Part shown: one piece after another, positions 10,022-21,257 of the stretch | Numbering within the stretch: the stretch's first letter is position 1 | Layout: each line of letters opens with the position of its first letter | NCBI RefSeq assembly: GCF_048544455.1 | Contig: NC_133537.1 | Location: 18,289,541-18,353,540 of the forward strand | Reading direction: 5' to 3' | Origin: Silene latifolia | Lineage: Eukaryota > Streptophyta > Magnoliopsida > Caryophyllales > Caryophyllaceae | Length of the DNA: 64,000 nucleotides | The notes under the pieces: generated by a model | Told to the model about the DNA's origin: nothing | What the model saw: only the letters and a program-made list of their open reading frames with translations | Database searches by the model: none | Made by a program: the position numbers and the translations under genes

Positions 10022-11141
10022 CGTCCCACATGGTGTGGTCTGTTTTCTTGAGTTTCTTGAAGATAGGCTCGCAGATCATCGTGAGTTTCGATATGAATCG
10101 ACTTATGTATTGCACTTTTCCCAGGAATCCCCGACTTCCTTTTTGTTTGAGGTTGTGGCATTTCGATCGAGCTTTGATTTTGGAAGGATCTATTTCTATA
10201 CCCCGTTGGCTAACGACGTATCCTAGGAGTTTGCCAGATGTCACCCCAAATGTGCATTTCTGAGGGTTGAGTCTCATGTTGTACTTCCGTAGCCTTGCGA
10301 AGAACTTGCGAAGGTTCGCAATATGTCCCTCTCTTTCCCTGGATTTGACGATCATGTCATCTACATATACCTTGACTTCTTTATGCATCATGTCATGTAG
10401 GAGTGTAGTCGCGGTGCGTTGGTATGTAGCTCCGGCGTTGATCAATCCGAACGGCATTACTGTATAGCAATAGGTTCCCCATTGGGTGACGAACGCGGTC
10501 TTATGCATGTCTTCCATGGCCATTTTGATTTGGTTATAACCCGCATATCCATCCATGAAGGATAGTAGTGCGTGGTCTGCAGTATTGTCCACTAATATGT
10601 CGATGTGAGGCAAAGGGAAGTCATCTTTTGGACTCGCTTTGTTCAAGTCCCTAAAGTCAACACAAACTCGGATTCTCCCATCCTTTTTGGGTACGGGTAC
10701 TATGTTAGCTACCCAGTCAGAATACTCGGAAACTTTGATGAACCCGGCTTTGAATTGTTTATCAACTTCTTCCTTAATCTTTAGAGCCCATTCTGTTCTC
10801 ATTCGTCGAAGCTTCTGTTTCACAGGTTTGAAACCTGGCTTGATCGGAATTCTATGTTCGGCAATATCCCTGTCGATCCCTGGCATGTCTTTGTAGGACC
10901 AAGCGAAAACGTCTTTGAATTCATTTAGGAGGTCTATGAAATCGGCCCGTTCGGTAGAGCTCAAGGTAGTCCCTATCCTAAGTTCTTTGGGTTTTAGTTC
11001 GGTTCCTACATTGATGGGTTCGGTATCCTCAATTACAGGTCCCCCTTCCCCTTCCTGTAGTATTTCTTTGGCTACGTAGGGAGGTATTTCGGTCAAGTCT
11101 GGGTCTTGGTCATCCTCAGTATCATCATAAATGAATTGCAC
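9873..11141 (-). CDS. Pol: reverse transcriptase domain
   Basis: A 422-residue frame has all main RT motifs: WVANIVPVPKKDGRIRVCVD, FRDLNKASPKDDFPLP, LLSFMDGYAGYNQI, VMPFGLINAGATYQR and the catalytic YVDD at residues 259-262. The thumb segment follows (LRKYNMRLNPQKCTFGV). A short stretch near 10140-10190 reads abnormally in this frame but normally in the next one (MPQPQTKR), so two compensating indels changed about a dozen residues. The frame is lost near 9915, where the RNase H part continues in another frame. In isolation the polymerase core looks usable. Confidence 0.93.
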   Translation of the reverse strand: MQFIYDDTEDDQDPDLTEIPPYVAKEILQEGEGGPVIEDTEPINVGTELKPKELRIGTTLSSTERADFIDLLNEFKDVFAWSYKDMPGIDRDIAEHRIPIKPGFKPVKQKLRRMRTEWALKIKEEVDKQFKAGFIKVSEYSDWVANIVPVPKKDGRIRVCVDFRDLNKASPKDDFPLPHIDILVDNTADHALLSFMDGYAGYNQIKMAMEDMHKTAFVTQWGTYCYTVMPFGLINAGATYQRTATTLLHDMMHKEVKVYVDDMIVKSREREGHIANLRKFFARLRKYNMRLNPQKCTFGVTSGKLLGYVVSQRGIEIDPSKIKARSKCHNLKQKGSRGFLGKVQYISRFISKLTMICEPIFKKLKKTDHTMWDDDCQKAFDRIKEILAKPPVLMPPQQDQPLGLYLTNQNRHGCHASSNRRK

Positions 11142-11589
11142 TCAAGATAACGCAAAGAGTAAGCGAACCCGATTTATTCATATTAAGATTCGAGTAAAGT
11201 TGAAACAAAGAAGCCAACTGATCCATGGTCGGTGGCGGTAAAGGGACGAATGGTGGGGCATTTCCCGAACTATCGTGGCTACTTGAAAATAAGCTAGGAG
11301 AAACGAAGGGAGTGGGGATGACAACAGGAGTAGACTCTCTAATGACTTCTCTAGACTTTGACTCGACTCGACTCCGACTCGATTCCGATTCGAACTCGTC
11401 GTCTTCGGTTCTTCTTTGAACATCTCTCCTTCTCCAAAGTGGTGAGCTTGAAGAGTCTTCCTTGATTGTTGGTCCATTTGATTGATTTTCTCCATCCTTT
11501 CTCGCCGCTTTGTGTCGATTTCGTGATCAATGCGGTGGGGTTGAAGCGATCGTCTTGAAGTATCGTAGTAATGATCTCATCTGCGCGCC
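11142..11589 (-). other. Protease-RT linker, candidate intron
   Basis: Between the end of the protease frame and the RT frame lie about 450 bases with stops in all frames and no recognisable domain. Ogre elements are known to remove an intron between the protease and RT parts of pol by splicing. On the minus strand a pyrimidine-containing stretch ending ctttgcgttatcttgag lies just before the RT frame and could be an acceptor. I cannot fix a donor, so this is an inference. Confidence 0.35.
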
Positions 11590-12678
11590 TTAACAAATCG
11601 GTCCTCTCCAAACAGGAGGCTCACAGACTTGCTCGTCTAAGCAAGGTGCTTGACGGGTTTTGACGGTAGGAACCGTTTCTGGAGGGATGAAGTAGCAATC
11701 GTGAAAGATCTCGATTCCGGCTAACTTCCTCTCGAGGTAATGCCAAGGCTCGGGAAATCCGTGAAAGAGTTCCGAACTTCCTTCTTGAACGAAGTATCCA
11801 TTTAAGGTGGGGAGATATGGCCTCATTTGGACTCCTACATACTTGCGATTTTGGACTTGGGCAAGCATTTCGAGAACTTCTTCTGTTGTGGGCTTGTACC
11901 CTAGTCCAAGTGGTATTCTCGATGAGTTGCCTTTCTTGTATGGTGCGAAGGCGTTTTTCCGAATCGGGTTCAAAGGCATTCCAGGGAAGTATCCCTGATT
12001 TTTGAGTATGTGGTTGACCACCAAGTTGGAATAGGGATTATAGTACAAGGGTGCCAACTCACTTTCTATGACATTTACACTTTGGAAACCCCCAAGTTCG
12101 TATATGGGATCCGCAAGGACTTGATTGTTTGATTGCTTCTCGATTATGGCCTTGATGGGTGACGAAGTGATCGTCACAACTTTGCCATTTAGTGGGATCT
12201 TGATCTTTTGATGAAGGGTGGATGTTACCGCTTTGGAAGCATGAATCCAAGGCCTTCCCAGAAGTATATTGAATGAAGCTTCGATGTCCACTATTTGGAA
12301 GTTAACCTTTCGTTCGATTGGTCCCGTTGCTATGGTTAGGTTAGCAAGTCCTACCACTTTTCGTCGTGTACCGTCATATGCACGTACACCTTGATTTGTA
12401 GGAGTCCAGTCCGACTCTTTCATGCCTAGTTTGTATGCCGTTTTGAGGGGTATGACGTTGACCGCAGAGCCATCATCTACCAAGGTCATTGGCACATTTT
12501 TCTTTAGACAGATGACAGTGATGTATAGAGCAAGGTTGTGACTGGCGCCGAAAGGTGGCAAGTCTTCATCTGAGAAAGTAATAGGATTACTTAGCTTGGG
12601 TGATTCTTGGAAGACCAAGTTGACTACATCTTCAGGAGTAGAGTTATGTGCTACATTCAATTTGGCCAAAGCTTGCAT
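11590..12678 (-). CDS. Pol: aspartic protease (retropepsin-like)
   Basis: A 362-residue frame has the active-site segment PMTLVDDGSAVNVIPL at about residues 63-78. The catalytic Asp is followed by DGS in place of the usual S/T-G, a variant seen in the Tat lineage. The flap-distal NILLGRPWIH is near residue 138. The enzyme would cut the Gag-Pol precursor. The frame begins 8 bases after the gag stop codon and in a different frame, so either a programmed or an accidental shift separates the two. The C-terminal 200 residues are a linker of unknown role with a repeated YF-x-P pattern. Confidence 0.85.
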   Translation of the reverse strand: MQALAKLNVAHNSTPEDVVNLVFQESPKLSNPITFSDEDLPPFGASHNLALYITVICLKKNVPMTLVDDGSAVNVIPLKTAYKLGMKESDWTPTNQGVRAYDGTRRKVVGLANLTIATGPIERKVNFQIVDIEASFNILLGRPWIHASKAVTSTLHQKIKIPLNGKVVTITSSPIKAIIEKQSNNQVLADPIYELGGFQSVNVIESELAPLYYNPYSNLVVNHILKNQGYFPGMPLNPIRKNAFAPYKKGNSSRIPLGLGYKPTTEEVLEMLAQVQNRKYVGVQMRPYLPTLNGYFVQEGSSELFHGFPEPWHYLERKLAGIEIFHDCYFIPPETVPTVKTRQAPCLDEQVCEPPVWRGPIC

Positions 12679-12686
12679 AGTAAAGC

Positions 12687-13877
12687 TTAGCGTGCGGAAA
12701 TGAGCTTGCCACTAGTTGCCGACCGAAAGATCACCTTGGTTTTCTGTAATTGCTTGAGCAAATGATCAGTGGGGTCGTCTTCGTTGTCATTTGGTGTGAT
12801 GACGTTGGTTGGACCGTTTTGAGTGGTGCTTTGATATGGGCGACCCGAACGAGTTAGGTGATCCACATCTTGGTCTTCACCATTTTGGACTATTTCCTTA
12901 ACTAAAGAGTTTTCGATGAGATACTCGTCTTCATCATCATCGGCCCAAACCCCATTGATCGCAGCTAGTTCCTTCATCCTCATAATGTCACTTTCTAGTT
13001 GTATGATTTGATCGACTAGCTTGTCGACCACAGCGACTACTTCTTGCATAGTGGCATTTTGAGAGAAGATTAATGGTACGCGCTCTTTAGGTGTTGCATT
13101 GGGATTGCGCAAGATCATTACCATGTTTTCTAGTTCCCACACTTGTCTATCTACGCTCCTTGCCCATGCGATGAAGTCGGAAATGGTAGGGGAGATGGTA
13201 GAGTAGAGTCTTTCTTTCTCAATTGCATGAATTTCATTTTCGGTGGGAGAAATGAGATGTGAGCAATCTAAGGTAGATTCGTCACTTGTAATCACTAGAA
13301 CTCCAAGAGGATTCTGAGTGTTGTTGGGCTTACCTCCTGGCGGGATTGGAAGTCGGTCATCCTCAATCATATCTTGTAGCACATGTTTCAATTTGTAGCA
13401 TTTTTCTGTGTCATGCCCCTTGCCCCTATGGTATTCACAGTAGGAATTTTCATCCCAGAATTTGGACTTCCTTTCAGGTTCGGGAGTAGGCCCAATGGGT
13501 TGGAGTTTACCTTGCTTCATTAGCCTTTTTAGAGCATTGGAATATGTATCCCCAAGGTTTGTGAACTTCCTTGGTGGGCTAGTTTTCTTGGAAGGCTCGA
13601 GAAGGTTAACTTCGTCAGTCTTGCTAGTAGAGCCGTATGAACGACTCGTGGACCCTTGATATCCTCGACCTACCGTTTTGGACAAGAGTCCTTTACGGAT
13701 GTCGTCTTCAATTCGTGTCCCTAACACGGTTAAGTCTTTGAAGGTCTTGATGTTTTGATATCTCAAATGGTTGGCATATATGGGCTTGAGATTGTCCACG
13801 AACTTCCCCACAAGAGTGGCCTCATCCGGGCGTTCAACTAGTTGAGTACTAGTCTTCCTCCACCTACTTAGAAAGTC
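12687..13877 (-). pseudogene. Gag, C-terminal part (split by a transposon)
   Basis: This is the downstream 396 residues of gag. It begins exactly where the N-terminal part at 21258 ends. A retrotransposon-gag domain continues (DFLSRWRKTSTQLVERPDE, LVGKFVDNLKP). It is followed by a CX2H-X4-H-X4-C knuckle (CEYHRGKGHDTEKC), as in Tat-lineage Gag, and an acidic C-terminal tail. Gag packages the element RNA in virus-like particles. Apart from the insertion the frame is open, so gag was functional or nearly so when the inner element arrived. Confidence 0.9.
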
Positions 13878-13956
13878 GGTGAACCCTTCCTTGTCGTTTT
13901 GGGTAAGAACCTCTAGAGTACGCATGTTGACTTGGATCTCGGCATTATCCGCGTAT
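13878..13956. repeat. 79-bp gag duplication, left copy
   Basis: Bases 13878-13956 are identical to 21258-21336 on the far side of the inner element. They encode MRTLEVLTQNDKEGFT and adjoining residues of gag. A normal LTR-element target duplication is 4-6 bp, so this one is far too long. Confidence 0.93.
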
Positions 13957-15347
13957 TTATAAGTCTTGGGGTACTCTATCGAGTAGGCATTACTCTGTCG
14001 AGTAAGGGTAAGTTGCGTTTTAGAAAAGTTTCTGACCTGTAGGGTACTCTATCAAGTAGCCTTAGGTACTCGATAGAGTAAGGGGGTACTCTATCAAGTA
14101 GCCTTAGGTACTCGATAGAGTAAGGGGTACTCGATCGAGTAGCCTTAGGTACTCGATCGAGTAAGGGGTACTCGATCGAGTACCTTGGGTACTCGATCGA
14201 GTGTCAGGTTTTTACTTGGGAGTATTCTCGGGTTTTGTTAATTATGCGATTAAGGTATTTAAACATAGCCGTCATTGTTTTAAATCACTTTTGCAAAACC
14301 TAAAACCCCGCATTAAGAGAGAAAGCGATCGATTCATCTTCCTAATCGCATTCTTGACAATTCCGGAGTTCGACGGTCGGTTCGTATTGTAGTTCGTGTC
14401 GTTGGATTCCTTGCGTCGAGGGTAAGCTTTTAATATAATTTCTATAATGTTTCGTTAAGATTGGTTAAACCCTAATTTAGGAATTGGGGGTTTTGGTGTG
14501 TAGTTTATGATGTGTAGTCTTTATGTGTTGTATGATAGGAGGAGAATTCGTAGAGGAGCCGTTTTGATACTTTGTAGATACCGTCTGCGTGTTGTGCTTT
14601 CGGTAGGACTCCTACTCGTATTAGTCCCATAATGGGATATTGATGATGTCTTTGTAGTTAGTTGTTGATATGATGATTGTGATTGTGATTGTGATTGTGA
14701 TTGGTTTCTATGGCTCTCGAGATGCGTTCTCGACTGAGTGGGGTCACTTGCGGGAGTGACTTCACGCCCTAGTTTCGCCCTTTGTGGAACCCGCCACGAA
14801 AGGGGATGTGCACATTAATGGGACGGGGTTATCGCTCGGTATGATGAGCGGGGCTTAGGTGGGAACAGTGCGGTCCCCCCAGTGGCGGTCCAGTGGGGTC
14901 AAGTATTGAGATGATGGAAATTGGTTGGTGGTGTGTGTGTGTGTGTGATTGTTGTCTGTTTATCTTATTATTGTTGATGTATATTGAGTTGTGTGATTAG
15001 TATCGACCCGTTTAAATGTTTAAAAACTGTGGTGATCCATTCGGGGTGGTGAGCGATTGCTTAAGCGGTATATCTTGGATACGCGTGGGATCTAGTGGGG
15101 ATGGAGTCATCACATATCGTAGTCTTTAGTCTTCCATTGTGTTTATTAGAACAGTTCCTTTCGGTTGGTTTATAGTTTGAGGACGGTTGTATTTTGCTTA
15201 CAATTGGTTTTGTAATGTAATCACTTAAACTTATTTAATAAAGTATGTTTCTTCATTGTCTTATGATTATCATGCCTCGGTAACCGAGATGGTGACATCC
15301 TCATACCGAGTGGTCCGGTAAGGCACTTGGAGTATGGGGGTGTTACA
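13957..15347 (+). repeat. 5' LTR of the inner element (tip missing)
   Basis: It aligns with 19856-21257. The expected first bases tgtaatactcc are absent, and the sequence enters at cgtatttataag, sharing the letters cgtat with the gag flank. It holds the palindrome cluster at 13970-14205 and a (gattgt)n tract near 14670-14703. Confidence 0.88.
13970..14205. repeat. TACTCGATCGAGTA palindrome cluster (left LTR)
   Basis: About a dozen 14-bp palindromes of the form TACTCGATCGAGTA, or near variants such as tactctatcaagta and tactcgatagagta. They are separated by short linkers like gccttagg and aggggg. The copies nearer the LTR start are more diverged than the ones further in. Confidence 0.9.
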
Positions 15348-15360
15348 AATGGTATCGAAA
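15348..15360 (+). other. Primer-binding site of the inner element (weak)
   Basis: Directly after TTACA come aa and tggtatcgaaaa. The first seven bases match the common initiator-Met primer site (TGGTATCAGAG), and the rest has drifted. Confidence 0.5.
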
Positions 15361-16317
15361 AGACGATCCCGAAACCTGTAACCAATGAATCTAATGAATC
15401 TAGGGAGTCAATTAAAATGAACCCGGGGTAAAGGTTGTAGGAGCTAATGCAAAGACTTGGGAGACGTCCTAAAGTCGCGAACTCGCCCTACAATTTTGAA
15501 CCGGTCACCATGGGATATGTGTCGGGATCGTTATGTGCTTATTGTGTCTTTGTGTGTATTTATGTAGTAGTATGTTGTATGAATTGATGGATGAAAGATG
15601 ATAATAACGTGAATTGTATGTTGGTTGATTGTAAAGCATGAAAGTATAATTATTGATACATGTAATTTGACATGTTATAATTACGCAAGGAAAAGTGTTT
15701 TGACTATATATATATATAAAGCGATGTGTAAGTATACATGTTGTTGTTGTCGTGTTGAGTAAAAGTACAGAAGGTTAGGAGTATGAATTGAACATGTCTT
15801 TGGGTGAATATGTTGAACGTATATGGTGGATAAATATGTGGTATGATGGATGAATTAGTGGAAAAGATGAATCATCGTGGTAGTAACATTTGAATAGGGG
15901 ACTTGATCTCATGTATTTGTGATTTTGTTTACGAAAAGTGATAGAATAAAAACATGTGGGTAAGTCATAATTGGCAAGTTAGATAAGCTAAGTGCATGAT
16001 GAATGTTGTTGTTTGGCTTTTGAAAATAGTAACATATGATTATGAATACTGGTTTTATGAGTTTTGGGTTGTTTTCGTTTAACTTGGTTGTTGTTTAAGT
16101 TGTTTGGAAGTAAAAATCAAATAATTATGTCGTCGATTATGCAAAGTTGTCTTTAAACTGTTATAACTTGAGATGCGTAAATGATTTTAATGTGATTTCA
16201 ATTGGAAGTGATAGCTTGTTCTTTTACGATTCTAACGATAGGTCACACGTCCAAAACGACCAAGAAATGAGTGAGTTATGACTGTTTTTCTAAAATCGAC
16301 AAAGATCTTGAGAATTG

Positions 16318-16497
16318 GGGTACTCGATCGAGTAACTAGGATACTCGATCGAGTAAGGGGCACTCGATCGAGTACCTTAGCTACTCGATCGAGTAGCCCT
16401 GGTGATTTGTTTTACGTGCTTCGGATCTTCACCTACTCGATCGAGTAAGTCCCTTACTCGATCGAGTGGCCTCTATTTCGATCTAGTGACCCCTATT
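16318..16497. repeat. TACTCGATCGAGTA palindrome cluster (interior)
   Basis: Six or seven copies of yACTCGATCGAGTr occur in the interior, outside the LTRs, for example gtactcgatcgagtaact and cctactcgatcgagtaag. The motif is therefore not confined to the LTR. Confidence 0.88.
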
Positions 16498-19488
16498 TTG
16501 GGTCATATGTTTATCTTTTGACTTCGTTGCATATTATGATTAATTCAAAGGCGTTATTTTGCTTCTTTATGCATTGTTTTACATGTATGTTGGTCTTGAC
16601 GCGTAAGTTACCCAATTTTGTGGTGTAAAGAGTGGCACCTATGATGAGTATGAGTTCGGTGGGGAGGATATGATTTATATGTGTTGGGATTAGTAAGACT
16701 TAATTGAGGCATAGAGCATGTTGTGTGAGACGAGATGAGTGACATGATTGTATGTTGAGTAATGAAAATGTAAGTGAATGTGGGCAAGGCATGATGTAAG
16801 TTTAAGGAACGTGAGAATGAAAAGATTGAAAGAAAGGATGTGGATAGTAGCAACCTGAGATGTATAATAAATTATGGAGGGAGATGGTTAGAAATAGTGT
16901 TGAGTAAGAACATATGTAATGAAAGGTCGTTTGGAAATAGTGGTATATAGCGAACTTAATGGGACATGTCGCGACGTGGATTTGCGGGTAGTGACTGAGT
17001 TTGGAAATTTGTGTTATCGAGAGACGAAACTACTGTGTGATTTCCTTGGGTAATTAACGGTATTAAATGAATTATGATTTCTAGAGATGTAAAAAGGGAG
17101 ATGCAATTGGTTGAACATTAAACGTTGATTCTATGGATAGATTAGTGGCAAGTGTGGGTGATAGCATAATAAGAGAAGATCCATGGTAAGAAAGAGTGGG
17201 ATGATGTCGGTAGAAAATAATGGAATTTGAGTTTTGGAGCAACGAAAGGGTAACTGGATTTCTAAAGAGTTAGCTAGAAGGAATAAGGAGTTGAACTATT
17301 AATTGGTATTATTGAGTGTAAAGAGAAAAGAAGGATAAAAGTAAGCTGAGGAAAATATTCACCGGAGTTATGTGATATAAAGGTAAGGAATCATCGAAAT
17401 GTGTGATATTATCATGAGGATGTTAGTTAATGGTTATATGGGAGCTTCAGGACAACATGTTTAATAATGAGTTTCGAGAAATTAAGGAAAGTAAGAAGTT
17501 AGTAGAATATCTGCATGATATGAGATTTTGGTGGAAAAATGGATGATGATTCAATTAAGGAAAATATTGGGAAGAATGTTGAGGTAATTTTGTTCATGGA
17601 TTCGATGTTCGTTGTTTGGGATGTTAACCAAAGATAGAAAAGAAATCATGATGTTTAGAGATGAGTGAAGAGGTTTGATGTCCAGGACAAAGTGGTAGTG
17701 TTATGGTCTTTGACTAGTGGTTAAGGTTAAGGGTATATTAGAAAAGTGGCAATTCTAAAGAGGCTGATTTTGTAAAGACTGAATTGATAAAAGTATGGTT
17801 GTCAGGAAGTATAAGACATAGTCTTAGGAGGTGGTTTCTCATAATGAGTGTTAGTTGTATGGTTATGTATGGCGAAGGTCTTTGGTGATGCGAATGGAAG
17901 AATGTGATGAGGGCATGCGAGTTAAGCTCGGACAAAGGTAACCTTTGTTGAGTGGTAACTTACGTGGTCGGGATTGACTAGTTGGTTGTGATTACGGGTC
18001 TATGATATGTGTAAATGTTTGTGTGAGGTTCTGACCTCACAAGAAGTGGTATGGTGTGATAATTATAAAGCTGTTTTATGAATGTTCTGTAATATATATG
18101 TTGGACACGGTAGTTTAATTGAATGATATCCAAAAAGGTAATAATTTGATTAATTTGACATGGCTAGTTATAATTTTATGTGTATTAATAACACATGTGT
18201 ATTCCGTGAAATGGTAGAGATGATGTTCATGAGATGCTTATCTGTTTAATTCATATAATATGTTGCGTTGTGATTGAGTAAAGTGGATTTGAGTAAGTTT
18301 TTTTTTGTCCGAAAGGTTATTTCCGAATCAGTATTTATGGAATTGTATGTAGCTGTGATGTCTATCGATGTGGTTGTGGTGCCTCCGGTGGTGATCCAAG
18401 GCACGGTATTTAGTATTGTGATGCGGGTATTTTCGCATTGTGGTGTGGCTGTTGGTGGCGGTGTTGTGATGCCGTCACCGGTTGTGGTGGAGTAGGCGGG
18501 ATGATTATGATACGAGTTTGCGAAAGTGCATACCGATTATACACGATTGTTGTTTTGTTTTGTTGTTCTTTGTGAGTTTTGGTTGAACATGTAGACAGTT
18601 GTCTTGCTTATTGATGTTTTCTTTACCAGGTTAAGTTAAGAATGAGGTAGAGTATGATATGAAATAAAGTTGTATATGTTTTCGTTGTTGTCATGGTATA
18701 GTGATGTTCTATAGATGGGACACGGTTGTGAGAGGTTGTTCTGATAATTTTGATCTTGTTCTAGATAAGGCTTTAGTAGACATGGTAATGGAAAATGATT
18801 CGTGGAACATGTGTTGTAATGATCTGAAAGCGGCAGGTAGTTCATAATCTTTTGTTGGGACAGTGAGTGTAGGGTGTTGGGGGAATTAGTGTCATATTAA
18901 GTTATGTATGAGTTTTGCGGTAATGAAGGAAAGAACTTGAGGATCTAGTGTGAGTATAAGTAACGAGTGTGGATCGGGAGTTATGCTTCTGGAAGATAAG
19001 TGCTTTACATAGCGAGGTATGTTGGTTTGCAGTGATAATGGATAGTTAGTATGGTGATTTTGCTACGAGCCTTATGGTATAGGTTAGGGGTGTGCAGATT
19101 GATTTGAAGTATGAGAACTGTTGAAGTAAGAGAGCCTTGAGAAATAGGAGTGATTATGGAAATGAGGTTATAGGCAGTTATCTTTGACATATGGTGGTGA
19201 TGAGGATAATGAGATAATATAGCTAAGGGTTTAGTATTAGTGAGTTACGAGGACGTAACATTTGTCTTAAGAGGAGTAGGATGCAATAAAAGAGAGTTTC
19301 ATGGTGGTGCATGCGGTAATATAATTGGAAGTAGAGTGTTAGCGTAGCGTAAAGGAGGGATTTGTTTTGTGGACAATACTTATAAAAGGCCATGGCCGTG
19401 CTTGTAGTAGTGTGATGCTTCAGAGTGTGGGAATATTTTATATAGTGTTGACAGTTGAAGGATGATGTTATGAGTCTGAGTAAACTTC

Positions 19489-19545
19489 GAGGACGAAGTT
19501 CCTTTTAAGGGTGGTAGAATGTAACATTCCGTTTGATGTCTAGGA
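19489..19545 (+). other. Second polypurine tract/LTR-start-like motif
   Basis: The sequence cttcgaggacgaagttcc, then ttttaagggtggtagaa, then tgtaacattccg has the layout of the true 3' end of the interior (19812-19856: cttcggggacgaagttc, ttttaaggaggg, tgtaatactccg). The two modules are about 325 bp apart. The 5' module may mark a remnant of an older LTR start. Confidence 0.6.
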
Positions 19546-19827
19546 GTGTCTTGATTTTGGATTTGATAGTGGATGATATTATGGAGCTAGCAGTGTTAGT
19601 GGATGGTGGTTGGTTATGTATGAAGTTGGTGTCGTGAGAGATATATATGTGGTGGATACGATATCGTGAGTCATGTTAAGGAAGTAAACATAGTTGGTGG
19701 AGTGGGTGTTAAGAGTTCATGTTTTATGTTTGGTCGAGTTGTTGAGTTCTTAGTTATGTTGTTGTGTCTGGGTCGAGTTAGTATGGTTGCTTTTAGAGTA
19801 TGGGTTGAACTTCGGGGACGAAGTTCT

Positions 19828-19844
19828 TTTTAAGGAGGGAAGAC
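19828..19844 (+). other. Polypurine tract of the inner element
   Basis: ttttaaggagggaagac lies immediately before the TGTAAT start of the 3' LTR and gives the element a plus orientation. Confidence 0.75.
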
Positions 19845-21257
19845 TGTAATACTCCGTATTTATAAGTCTTGGGGTACTCTATCGAGTAGGCATTACTCTG
19901 TCGAGTAAGGGTAAGTTGCGTTTTAGAAAAGTTTCGACAGAGGGTACTCTATCAAGTAGCCTTAGGTACTCGATAGAGTAAGGGGGTACTCTATCAAGTA
20001 GCCTTGGGTACTCGATAGAGTAAGGGGGTACTCGATCAAGTAGCCTTGGGTACTCGATCGAGTAAGGGGGTACTCGATCGAGTACCTTGGGTACTCGATC
20101 GAGTGTCCGGTTTTACGGGGAGTATTCTCGGGTTTTGTTAATTATGCGATTAAGGTATTTAAACATAGCCGTCATTGTTTTAAATCACTTTTGCAAAACC
20201 TAAAACCCTGTTTAAGAGAGAAAGCAGTCAGTTCATCTTCCTAATCGCATTCTTGACAATTCCTGAGTTCGACGGTCGATTCGTATTGTAGTTCGTGTCG
20301 TTGGATTCCTTGCGTCGAGGGTAAGCTTTTAATATAATTTCTATAATGTTTCGTTAAGATTGGTTAAACCCTAATTTAGGAATTGGGGGTTTTGGTGTGT
20401 AGTTTATGATGTGTAGTCTTTATGTGCTGTATGATAGGAGGAGAATTCGTAGAGGAGCCGTTTTGATACGTTTGTAGATACCGTCTGCGTGTTGTGCTTT
20501 CGGTAGGACTCCTACTCGGTATTAGTCCCATAATGGGATATTGATGATGTCTTGTAGTTAGTTGTTGATATGATGATTGTGATTGTGATTGTGATTGTGA
20601 TTGGTTTCTATGGCTCTCGAGATGCGTTCTCCGGTGAGTGGGGTCACTTGCGGGGAGTGACTTCACGCCTAGTTTCGCCCTTTGTGGAACCCGCCACGAA
20701 AGGGGATGTGCACATTAATGGGACAGGGTTATCGCTCGGTATGATGAGCGGGGCTTAGGTGGGAACGGCTGCGGTCCCCCATCTGGCGGTCGGGTCCGGT
20801 GGGACGGTCGATATTGAGATGATGGAAATTGGTTGGTGGTGTGTGTGTGTGTGATTCATTTTCTGTTTATCTTATTATTGTTGATGTATATTGAGTTGTG
20901 TGATTAGTCGACCCCGTTTAAATGTTTTAAAAATTGTGGTGATCCATTCGGGGTGGTGAGCGATTTGCTTAAGCGGTATATCTTGGATACGCGTGGGATC
21001 TAGTGGGGATGGAGTCATCACATATCGAGTCTTTAGTCTTCCGCTGTGTTTATTAGAAGTTCCTTTCGATTTGGTTTATAGTTTGAGGACGAGTTGTATT
21101 TTGCTTACGATTGGTTTTGTAATGTAATCACTTAAACTTATTTAATAAAGTATGTTTCTTCATTGTCTTATGATTATCATGCCTCGGGTAACCGAGATGG
21201 TGACATCCTCATACCTGAGTGGTCCTGGTAAGGCACTTGGAGTATGGGGGTGTTACA
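19845..21257 (+). repeat. 3' LTR of the inner element
   Basis: A complete 1413-bp LTR from TGTAATACTCCG to GTGTTACA. It contains the palindrome cluster at about 19873-20108 and a (gattgt)n tract at 20575-20603. It is similar to the 5' LTR with scattered small indels. Confidence 0.9.

Larger units (their letters stand above)
13957..21257 (+). mobile_element. Non-coding LTR retrotransposon inserted in gag
   Basis: Two direct repeats, 13957-15347 and 19845-21257, flank a 4.5-kb interior. The right LTR starts TGTAATACTCCG and both end GTGTTACA. The 3' LTR is preceded by a polypurine tract (taaggagggaagac). After the 5' LTR comes tggtatc, the start of a Met-tRNA-type primer site. No gag or pol frame can be found in the interior; the longest open frames are about 80 codons without domains. 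It therefore resembles a LARD-type non-autonomous element. The gacgaagttc...taagg...tgtaacattcc layout near the 3' end resembles Tekay/Del chromoviruses, which may be its helper. The left LTR lacks its first 12 or so bases. Confidence 0.88.

Noticed and set aside
13970-14205. CRISPR-like spacing of palindromes
   Set aside because: Plant nuclear DNA inside an LTR; linkers are short, similar to each other and irregular, and no cas gene exists.
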